Shown: positions 18,001 through 27,084, numbered from the stretch's first letter. The stretch is 64,000 bases of DNA from Pseudoduganella umbonata (GCF_014192225.1 NZ_JACHXS010000004.1:422643-486642), one strand, 5' to 3'. Notes: generated from the sequence alone by a model not told the origin. A program made the numbers and translations.

Positions 18001-19274
18001 CTGTCCGCGGTGCCGTAGCCGGTGATCGCATCGTAGTTGGCCGTGCCGGCCAGGACCTTGCTCTTCACCGCCGCCACGTTCCAGACCGTGCCGTCGGCGA
18101 ACTCGATGGTTTCCACCGCCGAGCTGGTGGAAGCGTCGGTGGTGAAGTACCCCTGGATCGTCAGCCGGTCGCTGGTGCCGTTCAGTTTCAGGATCAGGTC
18201 GTTGTAGTAGCGCTGCAGCGTCACGCCGGCCGTGGTGATGCCGGTGCCGAGCAGCACCTTGTCGGCCAGCGCGCCCACCGCATCGCCGTCGTAGTTGTAG
18301 ACGGTATCGATGCCGCTGCCCTTGCCGAACAGGTACACGTCCGCGCCGGCGCCGCCGGACAGGTAGTCCTTGCCCGCGCCGCCATCGAACCGGTCCGCGC
18401 CGGCGTCGCCGTACAGTTCGTCGTCGCCGGTGCCGCCGGCCAGAGAGTCGTCGCCGGCGCCACCGTGGCCACGGTCGTTGCCCGCGTCACCGTTGACGCT
18501 GTCGTTGCCATCGTCGCCGTACAGGGTGTCGGCACCCGTGCCGCCCGCCATGGTGTCGTTGCCGCCGTTGCCCTGGACGGTATCGTTGCCGTCCAGGCCG
18601 GACAGGCTGTCGGCGCTGGCATAGCCGGTGATCGTATCGTTGCTGGCCGTGGCGGCCAGCACCTTGCTCTTCACTGTCGCCACGTTCCAGATGGTGCCGT
18701 CGGCGAACTGGATCGTCTCCACCACCGAAGCGGTGGTAGCGTCGCTGCTGAAATATCCCTGCACCGTCAGCTGGTCGTCCGTCCCGTTGATCTTCAGCAC
18801 CAGGTCGTTGTACGAGCGCAGCAGCGTGATGCCGGTGGTGGCGATGCCGGCACCGAGCAGCACCTTGTCGGCATTCGCGCCGACCGCATCGCTGTCGTAG
18901 TTATAGACGGTATCCTGGCCGCTGCCCTTGCCGAACAGGTACACGTCGGCCCCGGCGGCACCGGCCAGGTAATCCTTGCCCGCGCCGCCGTCGAGCCGGT
19001 CCGCGCCCGCTTCGCCATACAGGTCATCGTTGCCGGTGCCGCCGGACAGGACGTCGTCGCCCAGGCCGCCGACGGCGCGGTCGTTGCCGCCGTCGCCGCT
19101 GAGCGTGTCGTTGCCATTGTCGCCGTACAGCGCATCCACGCCGGTGCCGCCCGATACCGTATCGCTGCCGTCCTGGCCATGGATGGTGTCGTTGCCGTCC
19201 AGGCCGGACAGGCTGTCCGCGCTGGCGTAGCCGGTGATCGAGTCGTTACCGGTCGTGCCGATGATTGAAGCCAT
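15051..19274 (-). CDS. Giant RTX (hemolysin-type calcium-binding repeat) secreted protein
   Basis: 1407 residues from the ATG at 19274 (GGAG upstream). Built of six similar modules of about 200 residues. Each has a run of GGxGxDxLxGxxGND nonapeptides (calcium beta-roll), a YLFGxGSGxDTVYNYD turn, and an HCBP-related segment ending IQFADGTIWNVATVKSKV. A seventh unit differs (YIVDNSSDRAIEYSASGNDT, ANVETLALLG). The last 110 residues (DVIADFVRGADKLDLATLDA ... LTGIAALNAADVVM) match serralysin-type C-terminal type I secretion signals. There is no enzymatic domain and no N-terminal signal peptide. A structural, adhesive or S-layer-like surface role is inferred. No ABC exporter, HlyD or TolC gene is adjacent; the RND outer-membrane factor 8 kb away is not its obvious partner. 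Confidence 0.9.
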   Translation of the reverse strand: MASIIGTTGNDSITGYASADSLSGLDGNDTIHGQDGSDTVSGGTGVDALYGDNGNDTLSGDGGNDRAVGGLGDDVLSGGTGNDDLYGEAGADRLDGGAGKDYLAGAAGADVYLFGKGSGQDTVYNYDSDAVGANADKVLLGAGIATTGITLLRSYNDLVLKINGTDDQLTVQGYFSSDATTASVVETIQFADGTIWNVATVKSKVLAATASNDTITGYASADSLSGLDGNDTVQGNGGNDTMAGGTGADTLYGDDGNDSVNGDAGNDRGHGGAGDDSLAGGTGDDELYGDAGADRFDGGAGKDYLSGGAGADVYLFGKGSGIDTVYNYDGDAVGALADKVLLGTGITTAGVTLQRYYNDLILKLNGTSDRLTIQGYFTTDASTSSAVETIEFADGTVWNVAAVKSKVLAGTANYDAITGYGTADSLSGLDGNDTVNGNGGNDTVAGGTGADTLYGDEGNDSVSGDAGSDRAWGGAGNDSLAGGSGDDDLYGEAGTDRLDGGTGRDYLAGGTGADVYVFGKGSGQDTVYNYDSDALGTDADKVLLGSGIAPAGVTLLRSYNDLILNINGTDDQLTIQGYFTGEGTTASAVETLQFADGTVWNVAAVKARLSNPPVLPSKTIYGTALGENLTGDAGNDYLYGYAGNDRLDGGAGNDYLDGGAGNDTYLFGVGSGRDTISAYDSTAGKVDAIVLGAGVTAANLTVTRDSSTLVLKINGTPDELRVSNYFYNDAAGSYQLEQIRFADGTTWNVAAVKAKAQVATAGNDVLYGYATADALAGLGGNDTLYGAAGNDTLDGGADADTLYGEDGDDSLVGGAHDDRVDGGNGHDTVLGGTGSDALYGNAGNDRLDGGAGNDTLDGGAGNDVYLFGWGAGNDTISAYDATAGKVDAIQLGAGILPTSVTATRDGSSLVLKLSGTGEELRVASYFSGDGTGGYQVEQVRFADGTIWDVATVKAKVRAGTAENDVLSGYATADALAGLGGSDTLYGAAGNDTLDGGTDADTLYGEDGDDSLVGGAHDDRLDGGNGHDTLLGGTGRDALNGYAGNDRLDGGAGDDTLDGGTGNDVYLFGWGAGNDTISSYDSTAGKVDAIQLAAGILPTSVTATRDGSTLVLKLSGTGEELRVASYFSGDGTGGYQVEQVRFADGTIWDVATVKAKALAATAENDVRTGYATADTISGLGGEDTLYGASGNDRLNGGADNDTLYGDEGDDTMDGGAHADYLAGGAGNDVYIVDNSSDRAIEYSASGNDTVQSTASFVLEANVETLALLGNAAINGTGNAQANTITGNAAANIIAGGGGADALTGGGGNDIFDFNALADSGVTAGTWDVIADFVRGADKLDLATLDANTATAANDTFTGFIASGAAFTQAGQLRFADGVLYGNTNADAAAEFAIKLTGIAALNAADVVM
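15770..18660 (-). repeat. 600-bp tandem repeats inside the RTX gene
   Basis: Equivalent module boundaries (the WNVA-T/A-VK segment followed by an SxYATADxLAGLGG- or SGLDG-type start) fall at about 15778, 16378 and 16978, then about 17440, 18040 and 18640: two blocks of exact 600-bp period separated by a shorter module. The 15780-16380 and 16380-16980 units are nearly identical at DNA level over long stretches, so recent duplication or gene conversion is likely. Confidence 0.8.
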
Positions 19275-19719
19275 TGGTGCATCTCCTGATGATGTGTTGT
19301 CGGTACGGCCGGGACGATGTCCAGTCATCGTCCGCCGGCCGGTTGCAGCTGAAAATCGAGCTGAAAAAATTCAAGCGTCTTCGATCGCGTGAATCCAGCG
19401 GCCGCGTTCGTTTGCATTTGCGCGGGCGTAGCGATTCCACCGGGCGCGGTGCGCCCGAATTTCCGGTCAAAGGTATTTTCCCGCCGACATCTGGCGAGCA
19501 TGAAAGCAGCGTGAATCCGATTAAATCCGATGCAATATACGACCGTCAACAGCGGACACATCATTAATAAATTTCTAATACAAACGAAAACATTTGCTGA
19601 CAAATGGCGACATTTTCAGGGGACTGCCGGACGAATTCCGACGCACAGGGAGCCACGTCGCGGCCTGCGGGGGATCGCGAAGAATCGGATTGCGAGGGCA
19701 CCGCGAGGGGTGCCCGCGT
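19275..19719. other. Non-coding region upstream of the RTX gene
   Basis: 445 bases, clearly more AT-rich than the genes on either side, especially 19500-19610. No credible ORF with a ribosome site was found. It holds one good minus-strand promoter candidate (separate entry) and would leave the RTX mRNA with a leader of about 240 nt. Confidence 0.6.
19520..19549 (-). promoter_or_regulatory. Candidate sigma-70 promoter for the RTX gene
   Basis: On the minus strand TTGACG (19549-19544), an 18-base spacer, then TTTAAT (19525-19520), each one mismatch from consensus. Points towards the RTX gene at 19274. Confidence 0.45.
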
Positions 19720-22416
19720 TCAGCGTGCCGCCAGCTCGGTGACCGGCAGCTCCAGGGATTGCGGCAATTCGTCCGCCGGTACGGGCCGGAACAGATAAAA
19801 GCCCTGCAATTCGTCGCACTGCAGCGCTTCGAGGATGCGCACCTGTTCGGCCGTCTCGACACCCTCGGCCACCACGCGCATGCCCAGCGAATGGGCCATC
19901 GTGATGATGGCCCGGAAGAACACCTCGCCGTTCGCGTCCACGCCCAGGCGGCTGGTGAACGACTTGTCGACTTTCAGCACGTCGAACGACATATTGTGCA
20001 GCATCGACAGCGACGAATAGCCGGTGCCGAAATCGTCCACCAGCAGCTTCACGCCGAGCGCGTGGATGGCCTGCAGGTTGTCGGCCGTGCGGCGCGGGTC
20101 GACGACCATCGACGACTCGGTCAGTTCGATCTCCACGCTCGACCCTTCGATGCCGTGGCGGGCCAGCGCACCGGCGATGCTTTCGCGGATGTCGCGCTCG
20201 TTGAACTGCCGGCTCGACACGTTGATCGACACCGGCACGCGGCCGTACACGCCCTGCGCCCATTGCGCGATCTGGGCGCACACCAGGTCGATCACCAGCT
20301 CGCCCAGGTTCAGGATCAGCCCCGTCTCCTCGGCCAGGCCGATGAATTCGTCCGGCCCCAGCAGTCCTTCGGTGGGGTGGTTCCACCGCACCAGCGCTTC
20401 CAGGCTCGTCACCTTGCTGCTCTTGCAGTCGACCCGCGACTGGTAATGCAGCACGAACTGGTTTTCCGCGATGGCCGCGCGCAGCTCCTTTTCGCGCCGG
20501 GTACGCTGGTGCATCGCCTCGTGGAACGCCGGGTTGAACAGGTGGTAGCGGTTCTTGCCCGACGTCTTGGCCTGGTACATCGCCAGGTCGGCATGCTGGT
20601 ACAGCGCCTCCATGTCCCTGGCATCGAGCGGATACAGGCTGATGCCGATCGACGTGCCGACCGACGCGGTGCCCTTCGACGTGGAGAATGGCGCATGGAA
20701 CGCATGCAGGATGCGTTCGGCCACGTGCTCGGCCTCCGACTGGTTGCCGACCAGTTCGAGCACGACGACGAACTCGTCGCCGCCGAGGCGCACCACGTGG
20801 TCGTTCGGCCGCACCGCCACCTTCAGCCGCTTGGCCACGTGCTGCAGCACTTCGTCGCCGGCGCCGTGGCCGAAGGTGTCGTTGACGAGCTTGAAGCCGT
20901 CCAGGTCGACGAACAGCACGGCCACTTTCGTGCCGGCCCCGTCCGCCCGCTCCAGCATGCCCGGCAGGTACCCGCGGATCCACGCCCGGTTGGGCAGGCC
21001 GGTCAGCAGGTCTTCGTTGCCGCGCCGTTCCAGGTCCGCCATGTGCGACTTTTCCAGCGTGACGTCGCGCACCGTGACGGCCAGCACGCCCTGCGATTCG
21101 ACGGCGCCCACCCGCAGATGCTGCGGCTCGCGCTCCCTGCCGGCATCGAGCTGGAAATCGTCGGCGGCCGATCCCTGCCGGAGCGCCGTGTCCAGCAATG
21201 GCTTGAACGACGCGGCGGCCAGGCCGCCGCGCAGCTCGCCGAGGTTCACGCCGGTAACCGCCTGGCGCGACGAGCCGAGGAAGCCGGCGCCCCGCTCGTT
21301 GCAATCGACCACGCAGTAATCGGCGATGGCGCTGTCGCCGCCGTGTACCGGCTTGCAGATGAAAAACCCCTCCGTGCCCCCCTCGGTCGCCTTGCGATAG
21401 GCAGCCTGGGACAGTTCGAGCTCGCGCCGCTCGCGGTGGAAGCGCATCGACATCATCGTGGCGATGAACACGAACACGATCAGCACCAGGTTGGCCCCGG
21501 CGGCGACGCGGATCGACGCGAGGCGCCGTTCGTTCAGGGCGGCCTGCGCGTCCGCCTGGTCGGCGGCGGCCACCACCACGATCGGGTAGCCGTCCACCCG
21601 CTTCCATGAGATGAAACGGCTGAAGGCATCGCCGAAATCCCTGCCCGCGACATAGATGTTGCCGGCCGCGCTATCCAGCGCGAACCGCAGCGATGACGGC
21701 AACGGGGGCAGCTTGCGCTGCTCGCCGACCGCCCGGAACGCCCTCGCCGTGCCGTCGAACCCGACCGACGTGACGAAGCCGTGCCTGCCGAGCACGGCGC
21801 TGTCGTACGGCGCGATCATCTCTTCGCTGTCGAAGGCAATGACGACGATGCCGGCGAGGTTGCCGCTGACGTCGAGGATCTTGCGCGAGAACCGGATGAA
21901 GTACTGTTCCAGCCCCGGTACCTTCCTTGGCGGGCCGATGAACATCGTATCCGCGGGATTGCGCTTCTGTTCGGCGAAAAAAGGCAGGCGGAGGACACTG
22001 TCGAGCTCCTGCTTCGGCCAGGTGGCCGGACTGTTCGTGAACAGCATGGCGCCGTCGGGGCTGAAGACGGCAATGTTGAGGATGGCCTTGTCCGGCCCGA
22101 TCACCTCGTCGAGCGTGCGCTGCTCGGGCCTGCCGCCGACGGCCTGCCAGTGCGAGCCGACCAGCACGAGGATCTGGTCGATCATCGTCAGGTCGCGCGA
22201 CAGCTGCGTGGCCTGGCTTTCGGCGACCCGCGCCGCCGCTTCATAGGCGCTGCGCTCGAACTGCAGGCGCTCCGCGTCGAGAACCTGGATCAGGTACACC
22301 CAGCACGTGCAGGCAACGACCAGGCCGAAGAACGGCCAGGCGAAAACCGGCAGCGCCGTCGCCCGCGTCGTGCGCAAGGCGCGCGATGCCAGCGTAATGC
22401 TCTTCGGCCTGTCCAT
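19720..22416 (-). CDS. Membrane GGDEF-EAL cyclic-di-GMP enzyme with a periplasmic sensor
   Basis: 898 residues from the ATG at 22416 (AGGAG upstream); an open frame to 22563 adds a non-conserved stretch. Order: TM helix near 20-42, a large periplasmic Cache-like sensor (about 45-290), TM near 305-325 (VLIVFVFIATMMSM), a PAS-like segment, GGDEF and EAL. The cyclase site reads RLGGDEF at about 545, intact. The EAL domain has SLEALVRWNHP at about 672 and DDFGTGYSSL, also intact. Both synthesis and breakdown of c-di-GMP are therefore possible. Ligand unknown. It is alone on its transcript, upstream of the RTX gene, so control of that surface protein through c-di-GMP is a fair guess only. Confidence 0.92.
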   Translation of the reverse strand: MDRPKSITLASRALRTTRATALPVFAWPFFGLVVACTCWVYLIQVLDAERLQFERSAYEAAARVAESQATQLSRDLTMIDQILVLVGSHWQAVGGRPEQRTLDEVIGPDKAILNIAVFSPDGAMLFTNSPATWPKQELDSVLRLPFFAEQKRNPADTMFIGPPRKVPGLEQYFIRFSRKILDVSGNLAGIVVIAFDSEEMIAPYDSAVLGRHGFVTSVGFDGTARAFRAVGEQRKLPPLPSSLRFALDSAAGNIYVAGRDFGDAFSRFISWKRVDGYPIVVVAAADQADAQAALNERRLASIRVAAGANLVLIVFVFIATMMSMRFHRERRELELSQAAYRKATEGGTEGFFICKPVHGGDSAIADYCVVDCNERGAGFLGSSRQAVTGVNLGELRGGLAAASFKPLLDTALRQGSAADDFQLDAGREREPQHLRVGAVESQGVLAVTVRDVTLEKSHMADLERRGNEDLLTGLPNRAWIRGYLPGMLERADGAGTKVAVLFVDLDGFKLVNDTFGHGAGDEVLQHVAKRLKVAVRPNDHVVRLGGDEFVVVLELVGNQSEAEHVAERILHAFHAPFSTSKGTASVGTSIGISLYPLDARDMEALYQHADLAMYQAKTSGKNRYHLFNPAFHEAMHQRTRREKELRAAIAENQFVLHYQSRVDCKSSKVTSLEALVRWNHPTEGLLGPDEFIGLAEETGLILNLGELVIDLVCAQIAQWAQGVYGRVPVSINVSSRQFNERDIRESIAGALARHGIEGSSVEIELTESSMVVDPRRTADNLQAIHALGVKLLVDDFGTGYSSLSMLHNMSFDVLKVDKSFTSRLGVDANGEVFFRAIITMAHSLGMRVVAEGVETAEQVRILEALQCDELQGFYLFRPVPADELPQSLELPVTELAAR

Positions 22417-22707
22417 TGTTTCGTGTGACTCCTGCAGTGTGACTCCTGCGTACTCCTGCGTGTATCCGTGGCCTGTATTCCGCCCCGGTGTCCCGCCCCG
22501 TTGAGTTATTGGAATCTCAACCGTGGACGGATCAAGGATACGCGTCCGCCTTGCAAGCTGCAAGCAATCTGGGCGTTAGGCTGGATGGCCTGCCGGCTCC
22601 CGATCAGGAAGCTGAGAATTACCCGGCCCTGCGCAAGGCATGTGGTATTAAATATATTATGGACATCCGGCGCAGCCCTGCGCCATACAACGCTCCGGTG
22701 GAGAGGC
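22417..22707. other. Divergent intergenic region with short direct repeats
   Basis: About 290 bases between the diverging GGDEF-EAL and GH106-like genes. GTGTGACTCCTGC occurs at about 22423 and 22437, followed by further ACTCCTGCGTG copies, a small tandem cluster near the GGDEF-EAL start. An AT-rich patch (TATTAAATATATTATG, about 22646-22661) lies 45-60 bases before the glycosidase and is the likely -10 area. Confidence 0.45.
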
Positions 22708-25700
22708 ATGGACAACCCGACATTCTGGACCCGGCGCGCCTTCCTGGCGACGGCCGGCACATCGCTGGCATTGACGCTCGCGCCGCGCATTTCCGGCGCC
22801 GCGCCGGCGGCCGGGCGCAACGATCTCTATCTGCCCTTCACCGATCCGCCGATGCATGCCCGGCCGCGCATCTGGTGGTTCTGGGGCGAGTCCGTGACCA
22901 CCGACGAAGGCATCACGGGCGACCTGGAAGCGTATCGCCAGGCCGGCTTCGGCGGCGTGGTGCTGTACGAGCAGGTGTTCAAGGCGGCGCCCGATTCGCT
23001 GGCGAGCCTGTCGCCCGAATGGCTGGCGCGCGTGCGCTTTGCCGCCGCCGAATGCGCGCGGCTCGGCCTTGCGCTGGAGATCAATGCGAGCAACGGCTAC
23101 GTGGCGGGTGGACCGTGGATCACGCCGGCGCTGGGCATGCAGCGGCTGGTGGCCAGCGAAACGCACGTGACGGCAGGCACGCGGCGGCCGCTGAAGCTGC
23201 GGCAGCCGGAAACCGGCCTGGCGTACTACCGCGACGTGGCCTGCCTTGCCTGGCCCGCCGCGGCCGGTGCCGCGCCGCTGCCGGCGCCGAAAACGACCAG
23301 CAACGATCCGGACATCGATCTCGATGCGCTGTTCGCCGGCGTGCCCGCCGCGGGCGAAGCCGAAGCGGGCCGGCGCAAGGCGCGCATCCGCCCCCGCGCC
23401 GACGGCCAGCCGGTGCTGATCGCGTTCGATTACGGGAGCGCGGTCACGCTGCGCAGCCTGACGTTCACGCAGCGCAAGAATTCCAAGGCGCCCGTCATCG
23501 CCACGCAGGTGCCCGGCCGCTGGGGGCCCGATGCGCTGGGCCAGGGCATGCGCCGCAATCCTCCCCTCGGCAGGCTGGAAGCGAGCATCGATGGCGAGCG
23601 GTGGACGGCGGTCGCGGAACTGCCGGCCATGGGCTACCAGCATGGATCGTGGGACCGGCTCACCATATCTTTCGCGGCAACGACGGCGCGCCACTTCCGC
23701 CTGCGCCTGCACGGCTGGGGCCACAATATCCCGGCCAACGACGGCGACCTGCTGATCGGCGGCCTGGTACTGCGCGGCGCGGCCCGCGTGGACCGCTGGG
23801 AAAGCAAGGCCGGCAACCTGGCGGACTTTGCCGAGGCCGATCGCACGCCGCGCTACGGCCCCGGAGAAATCGTCGATCCCGCCGCCGTGGTGGACCTGAC
23901 GGCGCGCCTGGCGCCGGACGGTTCGCTGGACTGGCAGGCACCGCCCGGCGACTGGACGATCCTGCGGCTGGGCCACACGCCGACCGGCGCACGCACCAAG
24001 CATGGCTACCCGGGCGCGCTGGGACTCGAATGCGACAAGCTGAGCGCGCACGCCACGCGCGTGCAGTTCGAGCACTACATCGGCCCGATCCTGGCCGCGG
24101 TGCGCGCCGTGCCGGGTGCGCGCATCGAGGGCATCGGCATCGACAGCGCCGAACACGGCTCGCAGAACTGGACGCCGGATTTCGTCGCGCAGTTTCGCAA
24201 GCGGCGCGGCTACGACCTGCTGCGGTACCTGCCCGCGATGGCGGGCATCCCGGTGGCCAGCGCGGAAACGACGGACCGCGTGCTGTTCGACGTGCGCCGC
24301 ACGATCGCCGACCTGATGAGCGACGAATATTTCGGCACCTTCACGGCGCTCGCCCACGCCGCCGGCATGACGGTTACCGCGCAGGCGCCCGGCATCGCCA
24401 CCTGCCTGCCCGGCGATAATATCCAGGCCAAGGGCCGGGTCGACATCCCGATGGGCGAGTTCTGGGTCAACCAGTTCGGCGGCGAAAGCCAGCCGGAAGG
24501 CACGATGGATTGCCGCGAAGCGGCCAGCGCGGCGCACCTGTACGGCAAGCGGTTCGCGGCCGCCGAGGCCTTCACGGGCAGCCCGGCGCACATCCACCCC
24601 GCCGTGCTGAAGCCGTTCGCGGATGCCGCTTTAGCGAACGGCATCAACCGCATGGTGGTCCTGGCCGGCAACCACCAGCCGTATGAAGGGCGGCGCAAGC
24701 CCGGCGTCACCGAGGACAAATTCTTCCTGCCCTACCAGCGCAACAACACCTGGTGGGCGCAAAGCGCGCCGTTCTGGCACATGCTGGGCCGCGCCTGCTG
24801 GCTGCTGGGGCTGGGCCGGCCGGTGGTGGACCTGCTGTACCACCTGGGCAGCGACACGCCGCTGAAGATCGCCACCGCGCGCATGCGCCCGGCCCCGCCG
24901 CCCGGCCACGACTACGATGTATGCGGCGACGGGGAACTGCTGCGCGCCGATGTCGACGACGGCTGCCTCGTCATGCCGGGTGGCATGCGCTACCCGGTGC
25001 TCGTGCTGGCCGGCGGCGACGCGATGACGCTGGCCGCCGCGCGCCACGTGCTCGACCTGGTGCGCCGCGGCGCGCGCGTCATCGGCCCGGTGCGGCCACG
25101 GCGCACGCCCACCTTCGCCGATGGCGGCGGCGGCGACGTGGAACTGCTGCGCATCGCCGATGAACTGTGGGGCGCGGCACCGCAGCCGGCGCGGGGCGAA
25201 CGCCGCGTCGGCGCCGGCCTCGTCCTGTGGGGCGAGGAACCGGCGGTCCACCTGGCGCGGCTGGGCATCGGCCGGGATTTCCATGCGCCCGGACGCGACC
25301 CGCTGGATCTGCTTGCCGTGCACCGCAAGGTGGGCAGCATGGACCTGTATTTCGTCGCCAACCACCGGGGGCGGCCCGTCGCGGTGGAAGCGCTGTTCCG
25401 CGACGGCGCCGGAGCGCCGCAGGCATGGGACCCGGCCAGCGGCCGGCGCTTCGCCTTGCCCGGTGCGCGTACCACGCCGGCCGGCATGTCGGTACCGCTG
25501 CGGCTGGAACAGCATGCGTCGGTGTTCGTGGTATTCGGCACGCCCACCGTACCGCCGGCGCCGCCACTGCCGGCGCCCCTGCCGCTGATCGGCGAGGTTC
25601 CCGTGCGCCGCACGCTGCGCGGGCCGTGGCAGGTGCGCTTCGATCCCGACTGGGGCGGCCCCGCCGCGCTGGTGCTGCCGGAACTGGGCTCATGGTCCAC

Positions 25701-26091
25701 GCACGCGCTGGACAGCGTGCGCCACTACTCGGGCACCGCGGTGTACCGCAAGGAGTTCGACCTGCAGCGGCTGCCGCAAGGGACGGCATGGCTCGATCTC
25801 GGCCAGGTGGAGGTGGTGGCCACCGTGTTCGTCAACGGCGCGGAAGCGGCAACGCTGTGGATGGCGCCGTACGCGTGCGATGTCAGCCGCCACCTGCGCA
25901 GGGGCCGCAATCGCGTGGAGATCCGGGTGACAAACCTGTGGGCGAACCGGCTGATCGCGGATGCGGGCCTTCCCGCGGAACGGCGCATTGCCTGGACCAC
26001 GTTCAATCCCTACCAGGCGGGCGATGCGCTGTTCCCCTCGGGCTTGCTGGGGCCCGTCACGCTGCGCCATGGCGGCCCGGCCGGCGGATGA
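22708..26091 (+). CDS. Tat-exported glycoside hydrolase, GH106-like (putative alpha-L-rhamnosidase)
   Basis: 1127 residues; the ATG at 22708 follows GGTGGAGAGG. A twin-arginine signal (TRRAFLATAG, RR at 9-10; cleavage near 31) sends it to the periplasm. The N-terminal barrel opens PRIWWFWGESVTTDEGITGD and continues YRQAGFGGVVLYEQVF, resembling the start of GH106 rhamnosidases (PRVWWHWxxGNIT...GIGG). The C terminus is a GH2-type jelly roll: RTLRGPWQVRFDP, HYSGTAVYRKEF, VFVNGAEAATLWMAPY, NRVEIRVTNLWANRLI. Predicted to release rhamnose or a related deoxysugar from plant polysaccharide or flavonoid rutinosides. The exact sugar is uncertain. Stands alone, convergent with a LysR gene. Confidence 0.75.
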   Translation: MDNPTFWTRRAFLATAGTSLALTLAPRISGAAPAAGRNDLYLPFTDPPMHARPRIWWFWGESVTTDEGITGDLEAYRQAGFGGVVLYEQVFKAAPDSLASLSPEWLARVRFAAAECARLGLALEINASNGYVAGGPWITPALGMQRLVASETHVTAGTRRPLKLRQPETGLAYYRDVACLAWPAAAGAAPLPAPKTTSNDPDIDLDALFAGVPAAGEAEAGRRKARIRPRADGQPVLIAFDYGSAVTLRSLTFTQRKNSKAPVIATQVPGRWGPDALGQGMRRNPPLGRLEASIDGERWTAVAELPAMGYQHGSWDRLTISFAATTARHFRLRLHGWGHNIPANDGDLLIGGLVLRGAARVDRWESKAGNLADFAEADRTPRYGPGEIVDPAAVVDLTARLAPDGSLDWQAPPGDWTILRLGHTPTGARTKHGYPGALGLECDKLSAHATRVQFEHYIGPILAAVRAVPGARIEGIGIDSAEHGSQNWTPDFVAQFRKRRGYDLLRYLPAMAGIPVASAETTDRVLFDVRRTIADLMSDEYFGTFTALAHAAGMTVTAQAPGIATCLPGDNIQAKGRVDIPMGEFWVNQFGGESQPEGTMDCREAASAAHLYGKRFAAAEAFTGSPAHIHPAVLKPFADAALANGINRMVVLAGNHQPYEGRRKPGVTEDKFFLPYQRNNTWWAQSAPFWHMLGRACWLLGLGRPVVDLLYHLGSDTPLKIATARMRPAPPPGHDYDVCGDGELLRADVDDGCLVMPGGMRYPVLVLAGGDAMTLAAARHVLDLVRRGARVIGPVRPRRTPTFADGGGGDVELLRIADELWGAAPQPARGERRVGAGLVLWGEEPAVHLARLGIGRDFHAPGRDPLDLLAVHRKVGSMDLYFVANHRGRPVAVEALFRDGAGAPQAWDPASGRRFALPGARTTPAGMSVPLRLEQHASVFVVFGTPTVPPAPPLPAPLPLIGEVPVRRTLRGPWQVRFDPDWGGPAALVLPELGSWSTHALDSVRHYSGTAVYRKEFDLQRLPQGTAWLDLGQVEVVATVFVNGAEAATLWMAPYACDVSRHLRRGRNRVEIRVTNLWANRLIADAGLPAERRIAWTTFNPYQAGDALFPSGLLGPVTLRHGGPAGG

Positions 26092-26098
26092 CATCCAG

Positions 26099-26118
26099 GG
26101 CCGGGCGAGGTCCCGGCC
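26099..26118. terminator. Bidirectional hairpin between convergent genes
   Basis: GGCCGGG, loop CGAGGT, CCCGGCC: a perfect seven-base stem between the GH106-like and LysR stops. No T-run follows, so termination strength is uncertain. Confidence 0.5.
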
Positions 26119-26121
26119 GGG

Positions 26122-27024
26122 TCAGGCCTGCCCTGCCCGATGGGCGTTGAGCAGCTCGACGAAGCGGCGCGCCGCCACCCCAAGCGGCCGCTGGCTCGCC
26201 CAGACCACGTCGACGTACAGCCGCAGCACGTTGGTCAGGTTCTGCAGCGGCAGCTGTACCAGGCTGCCGCCCGCCACCGCATCGCGCACGAAGCCCGACG
26301 GCAGCCACGCCCAGCCCAGCCCCGCCGCCACGAGGCTCAGCGCCGCCGACGGGCTGTCGGTGCGCCACTGGATCGCCGAGATGGCGAAGCGCTTGTCGAC
26401 CTGCTGCGAGTCGCGCCCGGCCACCACGACCTGGCGCTGCGATTGCAGGTCCTCGTCGCGGATGCCGCCGGCGCGCGCGCCGGCCAGCATCGGGTGATGG
26501 GGCGCCACCACGGCAACCAGCGTTTCCTCGCCGATTTCCTGGAAGCTCTCCTCCGCCGTCATGCCATAGCGCTCGAACACCAGCGCCAGGTGCACGCGCC
26601 CGCTTTGCACCATGGCCAGCGCATCCTGCTGCGGCGCGGTCAGCACTTCCACCTGCAGCAGCGGGAACTCCGCGGCCAGCTGGCGCAGCGCGTCGCTCCA
26701 GGGCGCCGCGGCGCCCAGTTCGGGAACAATGGCCAGCGCCAGCGCCGTTTCCAGCCCCTGCGTGAGGGCGCGCGCATGCATGTCCAGCCGGTGCATCTGT
26801 TCGACCAGCAGGCGTGCCTGCGGCAGCAGCGCCAGCGCGGCGGCGGTCGGCTTCGGCTCCCTGCCGCTGCGGTCGAACAACTGCACGCCCAGCTCCGCTT
26901 CCAGGTTGGCGATCGCCATGCTCACCGCCGAAGGCACGCGGTTCAACGCCCGCGCGGCGGCCGAAAACGAGCCCCTGTCCACGGCGGCCAGCAGCAGCCG
27001 GATATTGTCGGCATCGAAGCCCAT
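26122..27024 (-). CDS. LysR-family regulator, divergent from gdx
   Basis: 300 residues from the ATG at 27024, six bases after AGGTGG; a TTG at 27039 is less likely. N-terminal winged helix: DNIRLLLAAVDRGSFSAAARAL followed by RVPSAVSMAIANLEAELGVQLFDRSGR. The C-terminal effector domain is of normal length. It is divergent from the guanidinium exporter with 108 bases between, the classic LysR arrangement, so control of that exporter is the first guess; the convergent glycosidase gene is a weaker candidate. The effector is unknown. Confidence 0.88.
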   Translation of the reverse strand: MGFDADNIRLLLAAVDRGSFSAAARALNRVPSAVSMAIANLEAELGVQLFDRSGREPKPTAAALALLPQARLLVEQMHRLDMHARALTQGLETALALAIVPELGAAAPWSDALRQLAAEFPLLQVEVLTAPQQDALAMVQSGRVHLALVFERYGMTAEESFQEIGEETLVAVVAPHHPMLAGARAGGIRDEDLQSQRQVVVAGRDSQQVDKRFAISAIQWRTDSPSAALSLVAAGLGWAWLPSGFVRDAVAGGSLVQLPLQNLTNVLRLYVDVVWASQRPLGVAARRFVELLNAHRAGQA

Positions 27025-27046
27025 TGGTCCACCTGTCAATAAAATT

Positions 27047-27084
27047 AATAGTATCTGACTTTTATCGTCGGCTTTTACTATATA
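27047..27084 (+). promoter_or_regulatory. gdx promoter with an inverted repeat
   Basis: CTGACT (27055-27060), 18-base spacer, TATATA (27079-27084) form a promoter reading into gdx. The same span has the inverted repeat ATAGTA (27048-27053) / TACTAT (27076-27081), a possible LysR site overlapping the promoter. Confidence 0.4.

Noticed and set aside
15003..19268. 1421-codon open frame on the + strand opposite the RTX gene
   Set aside because: It mirrors the repetitive, GC-rich RTX sense strand; product is low-complexity Val/Arg/Gly with no domain and no ribosome site. The minus frame has calcium repeats and a secretion signal.
19594..21609. Long + frame opposite the GGDEF-EAL gene
   Set aside because: Arg/His-rich shadow; the minus frame carries intact GGDEF and EAL motifs.
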